Shown in pieces: positions 60,034-64,000 of a stretch of DNA of 64,000 nucleotides (the first letter of the stretch is position 1; the number at the start of each line of letters is the position of its first letter). The notes below the pieces were generated by a model. The model saw only the letters and a program-made list of their open reading frames with translations. It searched no databases and was not told the DNA's origin. The DNA is from Bacillota bacterium (lineage in GTDB: Bacteria; Bacillota; UBA5301; Bu52), in contig JADBKO010000019.1 in NCBI GenBank assembly GCA_014896355.1, forward strand, positions 1 through 64,000, in the 5' to 3' direction. Both the position numbers and the translations under genes were made by a program.

Positions 60034-61937
60034 GCTGCCACACGCCCGGCAACACGGTTACCAACAGTACAAGCGCCGCGGCCCACAGCTGCCACAGCAC
60101 CGGCCATACCGCCGGCCCCGGTACGCACCTTGTCCCCGGCGCGCGCCGTATCGCGCTGGTGGGCAATCCCAACGCCGGCAAGTCCGCGCTGTTCTACGCC
60201 CTCACCGGGCAATATGTAGAGATTTCCAACTTTCCCGGCACCACGTTGGAGATCTTCTCCGGGCACCTGGGCGATGATCTGCTCCTAGATACCCCGGGGG
60301 TGTATGGCATCTCCAGCCTCAACGACGAAGAGCGCGTCACGCGGGACATGGTCCTGGAGGCGGACCTGATCCTCAATGTGGTGGACGGCACCCACCTCGA
60401 GCGGGACCTCTTTCTGACCCTGCAGCTTCTGGACATGGGCTTACCCATGGTGGTGGCCGTCAATATGATGGATGAAGTGCGCCGCCAGGGGCAGAGAATC
60501 CATCTGGACCGGCTGCAGCAGGCGCTGGGCGTGCCGGTGGTGGGCATCAGCGCCCTGCATCGCGAGGGTATCGGCCAGGTACGGCAGGCGTTGGCCCAGG
60601 CGCAACCCGGCAGGCAGGATCCCGCCCTGGAGAGGCGGCTCAAGGCCCTGGCCGCCCGGGTGGGCCAACCTGCCGCCCTGCTGATCCTGGAAGGCGACGC
60701 GGAGACCGCCGCCCGCTTCGGCGTCAAAGTGGAGCCCGAGCAGGAGGCCCTCTATCGCCGCCGGCGCCAGCGCGTGGATGAACTGGTGGCGCAGATTCGC
60801 GAGGAAGTCCTGGACCGGGCTGGCTTCAGCGCCCGCCTGGGCCGCTGGCTGGTGCGGCCGTGGCCGGGAATTCCCGCGGCCCTGCTGGCTCTGGGCCTGC
60901 TCTATTACCTGATCGGCGTTCTGGTGGCTCAGACCCTGGTGGGATATAGTGAAGGCTGGCTCATGCAGGGGCACTACGAGCCGGCCATCCGCTGGCTGGT
61001 GGGCCACGTCTTCCCCGCCGGGACGGCCCTCAACGCCCTGCTGGTGGGGCCGTACGGCGTGCTCACCATGACGGTGACCTACGTGCTGGGCCTCATCTTC
61101 CCCCTGGTGCTGGCGTTTTATCTGGCCCTGTCTTTCTTGGAGGATTCCGGCTATCTGCCGCGCCTGGCCACCCTGGTGGACCGGGCCATGTCCGCCCTGG
61201 GGCTGAACGGACGCGCCATCATCCCTATGATTCTGGGGTTGGGATGCGTCACCATGGCCACCATCACCACCCGCATGCTGGGATCCAAGCGGGAGCGCAC
61301 CATCGCCACAGCGCTTTTGGGGCTGACCATTCCCTGCTCCGCCCAGCTGGCTGTCATCACCACCCTGTTGGTACCGCTGGGCGCGGGGGTGGTGCTGTTG
61401 TACGTAGCGGTGATCGCAGCCATGTTTGGGCTCATCGGATGGGTGTTGGACAGGCTGCTGCCGGGGTACTCCTCGACGCTGCTCATTGACCTGCCGCCGC
61501 TGCGCTGGCCCCAGGCCAGCAATGTCTGGCGCAAGACCTGGATGCGGACGCAAATGTTCATCCGCGAGGCCACGCCCCTGTTTGCCCTGGGGGCCCTGCT
61601 GATCAGCTTCATGCAGATCAGCGGTGCCCTCACCGCCGTGCAGGGGTGGTTCAAGCCCATTACGGTGGGGGTGCTGCATCTGCCGGCGCAGGCGGCCACC
61701 GCTTTCATCATGGGCATTATCCGGCGGGATTTCGGCGCTGCCGGGTTCAGCAACATGGCCCTCTCGCCGGCGCAAACGCTGGTGGCCATGGTGGTCATCA
61801 CTTTGTTCGTGCCCTGCATTGCGGCGGCGCTGACCATGTTCAAGGAGCGGGGCTGGAAAGAAGCCAGCTTGGTGTGGGGCGGCTCGTGGGTGGTGGCGTT
61901 CCTGGTAGGCGGCCTGGTGGCGGCCTTGGTATTGTAG
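60030..61937 (+). CDS. feoB: Ferrous iron transporter FeoB
   Basis: A 635-residue membrane protein. The N-terminal G domain (about 38-200) has GNPNAGKSALFYAL (G1), SNFPGTTLE (G2), DTPGVYG (G3) and NMMD (G4). A helical insertion follows, then Gate-type membrane parts (about 285-635) with GCVTMATITTRMLGSKRERT. The first 36 residues are rich in Cys, His, Ser and Thr (SCH, HSCHSTGH), not part of the usual FeoB, and could bind metal. It is translationally coupled to feoA. Confidence 0.95.
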   Translation: MSCHTPGNTVTNSTSAAAHSCHSTGHTAGPGTHLVPGARRIALVGNPNAGKSALFYALTGQYVEISNFPGTTLEIFSGHLGDDLLLDTPGVYGISSLNDEERVTRDMVLEADLILNVVDGTHLERDLFLTLQLLDMGLPMVVAVNMMDEVRRQGQRIHLDRLQQALGVPVVGISALHREGIGQVRQALAQAQPGRQDPALERRLKALAARVGQPAALLILEGDAETAARFGVKVEPEQEALYRRRRQRVDELVAQIREEVLDRAGFSARLGRWLVRPWPGIPAALLALGLLYYLIGVLVAQTLVGYSEGWLMQGHYEPAIRWLVGHVFPAGTALNALLVGPYGVLTMTVTYVLGLIFPLVLAFYLALSFLEDSGYLPRLATLVDRAMSALGLNGRAIIPMILGLGCVTMATITTRMLGSKRERTIATALLGLTIPCSAQLAVITTLLVPLGAGVVLLYVAVIAAMFGLIGWVLDRLLPGYSSTLLIDLPPLRWPQASNVWRKTWMRTQMFIREATPLFALGALLISFMQISGALTAVQGWFKPITVGVLHLPAQAATAFIMGIIRRDFGAAGFSNMALSPAQTLVAMVVITLFVPCIAAALTMFKERGWKEASLVWGGSWVVAFLVGGLVAALVL

Positions 61938-61938
61938 C

Positions 61939-61977
61939 CGTGGAGGCGCTGGCCCCACAAAAGCGCCGGCCTCCACG
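61939..61977. repeat. Strong hairpin after feoB
   Basis: CGTGGAGGC (61939-61947) pairs with GCCTCCACG (61969-61977), with an inner GGCGCT/AGCGCC option. It follows the feoB stop at once. No T run is present, so it may be an mRNA 3'-end stabiliser or partial terminator before the zinc-ribbon gene. Confidence 0.6.
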
Positions 61978-62022
61978 ATGGGCGCGGCGGTAAGCGGTGA
62001 GCGGAGGGACGAAGCCGGAAAG

Positions 62023-62382
62023 ATGAGCCTTTTCCTCAAGCGAGCACAGGCCCGCAGGCAAACTGCAAAAGCAGAACGCCAACCAGACCGAGACGGCGGC
62101 TCCATTTCGGGCCCGGGGGCGGATTCCCTTCCAGACCCCGTCCTCCTGTGCCCGCAGTGCCGCTATCCGGTCCCCCTGCGGGAGGCCAATCTGGTGAACC
62201 TGCCGAAGCGTTGCCCACGCTGCAACGCACCGCTGTTCGCCCTCACGCCTCCGTGCGCATCCTGCAGCCTGGCGGGCAGCCACAGAAACCGCGGCACCCG
62301 AGCTGGGTCGGGTGGCGGCACGGCGGGCTCCGGCGAACCGGGGCCCGGCTGCGCAGGCGGATGCCCGTTCGCAAGGCTTTGA
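62023..62382 (+). CDS. Cys-rich zinc-ribbon protein after feoB
   Basis: A 119-residue soluble protein starting MSLFLKRAQARRQTAKAERQ. The middle has a four-Cys ribbon (LLCPQCRYPVPLREANL, KRCPRCNAPLF). It is followed by PPCASCSLAGS and, at the end, GCAGGCPF. It resembles neither FeoC nor the short Cys-rich membrane peptide seen after some feoB genes. Position suggests a part in Fe(II) uptake or metal sensing, which is inference. GGAAAG lies just before the ATG. Confidence 0.6.
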   Translation: MSLFLKRAQARRQTAKAERQPDRDGGSISGPGADSLPDPVLLCPQCRYPVPLREANLVNLPKRCPRCNAPLFALTPPCASCSLAGSHRNRGTRAGSGGGTAGSGEPGPGCAGGCPFARL

Positions 62383-62487
62383 TGCCCGCACGCAAAGGCG
62401 GCGAGGCGTTCTCCTCCGGCGCGGGTATCGGCAGACATCTTCATCGTGGGCCCCTCGTCTCCCCTGTCTCCCTCGCATCTTCATACT

Positions 62488-62520
62488 ATCCTGGCCACAT
62501 GCATGATCCTGGCCACATGC
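62488..62520. repeat. 18-bp-period direct repeat upstream of cstA
   Basis: ATCCTGGCCACATGC occurs at 62488-62502 and 62506-62520. The two copies are followed by ATG and GTG. They lie about 135 bases before the cstA start and may be a regulator site. Confidence 0.6.
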
Positions 62521-62652
62521 GTGTCTGCGTGGCACTGCGATCCTGGAGGAAATATCAGATCTTTTGTGGAAGTATTTAAATAAGGTCCGTCCGGCCTTAC
62601 ACAAACGCGCATCTTCCTGAACGCGTCGGTTCCCACGCACGAAAGGAGGTTT

Positions 62653-64000
62653 ATGGCATTGGCTACGTGGCTTCTGGTCATCGGCATCGTGTTTTACATT
62701 GTGGCTTATTTGACCTACGGCCGTGGCCTGTCCCGGTCCGTGGTGCGCACGGACGACAGCCGCCCCACTCCAGCCCATGCCCTGTATGATGGCGTAGACT
62801 ACGCCCCAGGGCATCCGCTGGCCATTTTCGGGCATCATTTCGCCTCCATTGCCGGCGCCGGGCCCATCGTGGGGCCAGCCATCGCGGTGGTCTGGGGCTG
62901 GCTTCCGGCCCTGCTGTGGATCTGGCTGGGGAATGTCATCATCGGCGCGGTTCACGACTACTTGTCCGTCATGGCTTCGGTGCGCAGCGAAGGGAAGTCC
63001 ATTCAATGGATTGCCGGCAAGGTCATGCGGCCCGGCACCGCCCGCATCATGATGGTCTTCATCTACTTGACCCTGATGCTGGTGGTCGCGGCGTTCATCT
63101 CCGTCGCCGGGACCAATTTCGCGGCCATGCCCGGCGTGGCCACCGCCAGCCTGTTGTTCATCGTGGCGGCCATCGTGTTCGGACTCATGTACTACCGGGC
63201 AAAGATCAACTTCACCCTCTCCACCATCGTGGGGCTGCTCCTGGTGGCGGCGTCCATCTGGATCGGCTTCCGCTACTGGGAGCTGCAGGCGTCCTTCCAT
63301 ACCTGGGTCATTGTCCTGGCCATCTATGCGCTGGTGGCCGCCTCGCTGCCTGTGTGGCTGCTGCTGCAGCCGCGCGATTATCTGAACGCCTACATCCTGT
63401 TCGTGGGCATGATTGCCGGCGTGGTGGCCATGATTGCCAGCGGCAAGGGGATGGCGCTACCTGCCTACACGTTCTGGAGCGCTCCCGCCGTGGGCAATGT
63501 GCCCTCCCCGTTCTGGCCTGCCATCCCGCTGGTCGTGGCTTGTGGCTCGCTTTCCGGGTTTCATTCGCTGGTGGCTTCCGGGACCACGTCCAAACAGCTG
63601 GACAAGGAAAGTCACGGCCTGTTTGTGGGATACGGCGGGATGCTGACAGAAGGCCTGCTGGCCACCTTGGTGACCGTAACCATGGGCGGCTACGGACTGC
63701 AGGCGTTGGCCACGGCCAGTGACAAGATCGCCGCCCTGGGAGTCACCCTGGACCAGATGGCCCACAACGCCACCTACTTCGGGCAGTCTTTCCTCAAGGC
63801 TGCCGGGGCCATAGGCGGCGCCGTAGGGGTTTTCAACCGCAGCTTCGGCGAAGCCCTCTCGGATGTGTTTGGCCTGAGCGCCCGCTTCGGCGCCACCTTC
63901 GCCGGGCTGTGGGTCACGGCCTTTGTCCTCACGACGCTGGATACGGCGACCCGCCTGGCCCGCTTCACCTGGCAGGAGTTCTTCGAGCCTCTGCGCCAAT
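62653..64000 (+). CDS. cstA: Carbon starvation protein CstA family transporter (partial)
   Basis: The frame starts at ATG 62653, 4 bases after AAAGGAGG, and runs off the right edge with 449 codons and no stop. It starts MALATWLLVIGIVFYIVAYL. It contains RTDDSRPTPAHALYDGVDY, HHFASIAGAGPIVGPAIAVV and the helices typical of CstA. CstA proteins import peptides or pyruvate. The C-terminal roughly 100-150 residues are missing from the window. Confidence 0.92.
   Translation, partial: MALATWLLVIGIVFYIVAYLTYGRGLSRSVVRTDDSRPTPAHALYDGVDYAPGHPLAIFGHHFASIAGAGPIVGPAIAVVWGWLPALLWIWLGNVIIGAVHDYLSVMASVRSEGKSIQWIAGKVMRPGTARIMMVFIYLTLMLVVAAFISVAGTNFAAMPGVATASLLFIVAAIVFGLMYYRAKINFTLSTIVGLLLVAASIWIGFRYWELQASFHTWVIVLAIYALVAASLPVWLLLQPRDYLNAYILFVGMIAGVVAMIASGKGMALPAYTFWSAPAVGNVPSPFWPAIPLVVACGSLSGFHSLVASGTTSKQLDKESHGLFVGYGGMLTEGLLATLVTVTMGGYGLQALATASDKIAALGVTLDQMAHNATYFGQSFLKAAGAIGGAVGVFNRSFGEALSDVFGLSARFGATFAGLWVTAFVLTTLDTATRLARFTWQEFFEPLRQ

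Overview
The window is GC-rich DNA from an endospore-forming Firmicute. yabP, yabQ, divIC, spoVT, spoVG, hup, mazG, mfd, pth, rplY (ctc) and glmU are all present, mostly in the order known from Bacillus and clostridia. A membrane H+-pyrophosphatase, a 2-oxoacid:ferredoxin oxidoreductase, a BadF/HgdB-type ATP-driven reductase pair and feoAB suggest an anaerobic or microaerobic thermophile-like lineage (Limnochordia, Thermaerobacter, Symbiobacterium or Moorella type). The lineage is inferred from gene content, not from a phylogenetic marker.

Layout. 1-1.3 kb is the end of an integrated element: a tyrosine integrase next to the 3' end of a tRNA-Lys gene. 1.3-16 kb, mostly on the minus strand, holds a tRNA operon (fMet-Met-Lys), the spore/division genes, mazG, spoVT, mfd, pth, rplY, glmU and a PF09818-type ATPase. 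15.7-20.5 kb holds a TlpA/CcdA thiol redox pair, a LysM protein and a secreted M48 protease. 20.8-25.7 kb holds two overlapping genes of the CoA-dehydratase activase family; the second appears to have lost its C-terminus where an inverted, decayed piece of hppA begins. 26.5-28.6 kb is hppA itself, preceded by a roughly 500-base leader full of strong hairpins. 29-38.5 kb holds an LCP ligase, an SNF2/SWIM pair, the Kor operon and a membrane ClpP-like protease.

38.8-46.2 kb is an accessory zone: tRNA-Gln, abutting fragments of an RHS-like gene and a secretin gene, an IS21-type remnant, an MFS transporter, a heterodimeric ABC exporter and an AbrB-type regulator. 46.3-48.6 kb is a winged-helix regulator and a radical SAM/SPASM enzyme whose promoters share a motif. 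49-57.5 kb is a minus-strand run of dacF, cphB, cphA, ispE, gntR, a nucleotidyltransferase gene and spoVG, so cyanophycin synthesis and breakdown sit beside isoprenoid and spore genes. 58-64 kb holds an iron alcohol dehydrogenase, feoAB with Fur-like boxes, a Cys-rich zinc-ribbon protein and the start of cstA.

The most unusual items are the structured hppA leader with the nearby inverted hppA fragment and truncated reductase gene; the shared operator-like motif of the radical SAM and winged-helix genes; a Fur-family-type palindrome in front of the Kor operon; and traces (secretin fragment, beta-strand-rich protease tail) that hint at a diderm envelope or at ancestry from one.
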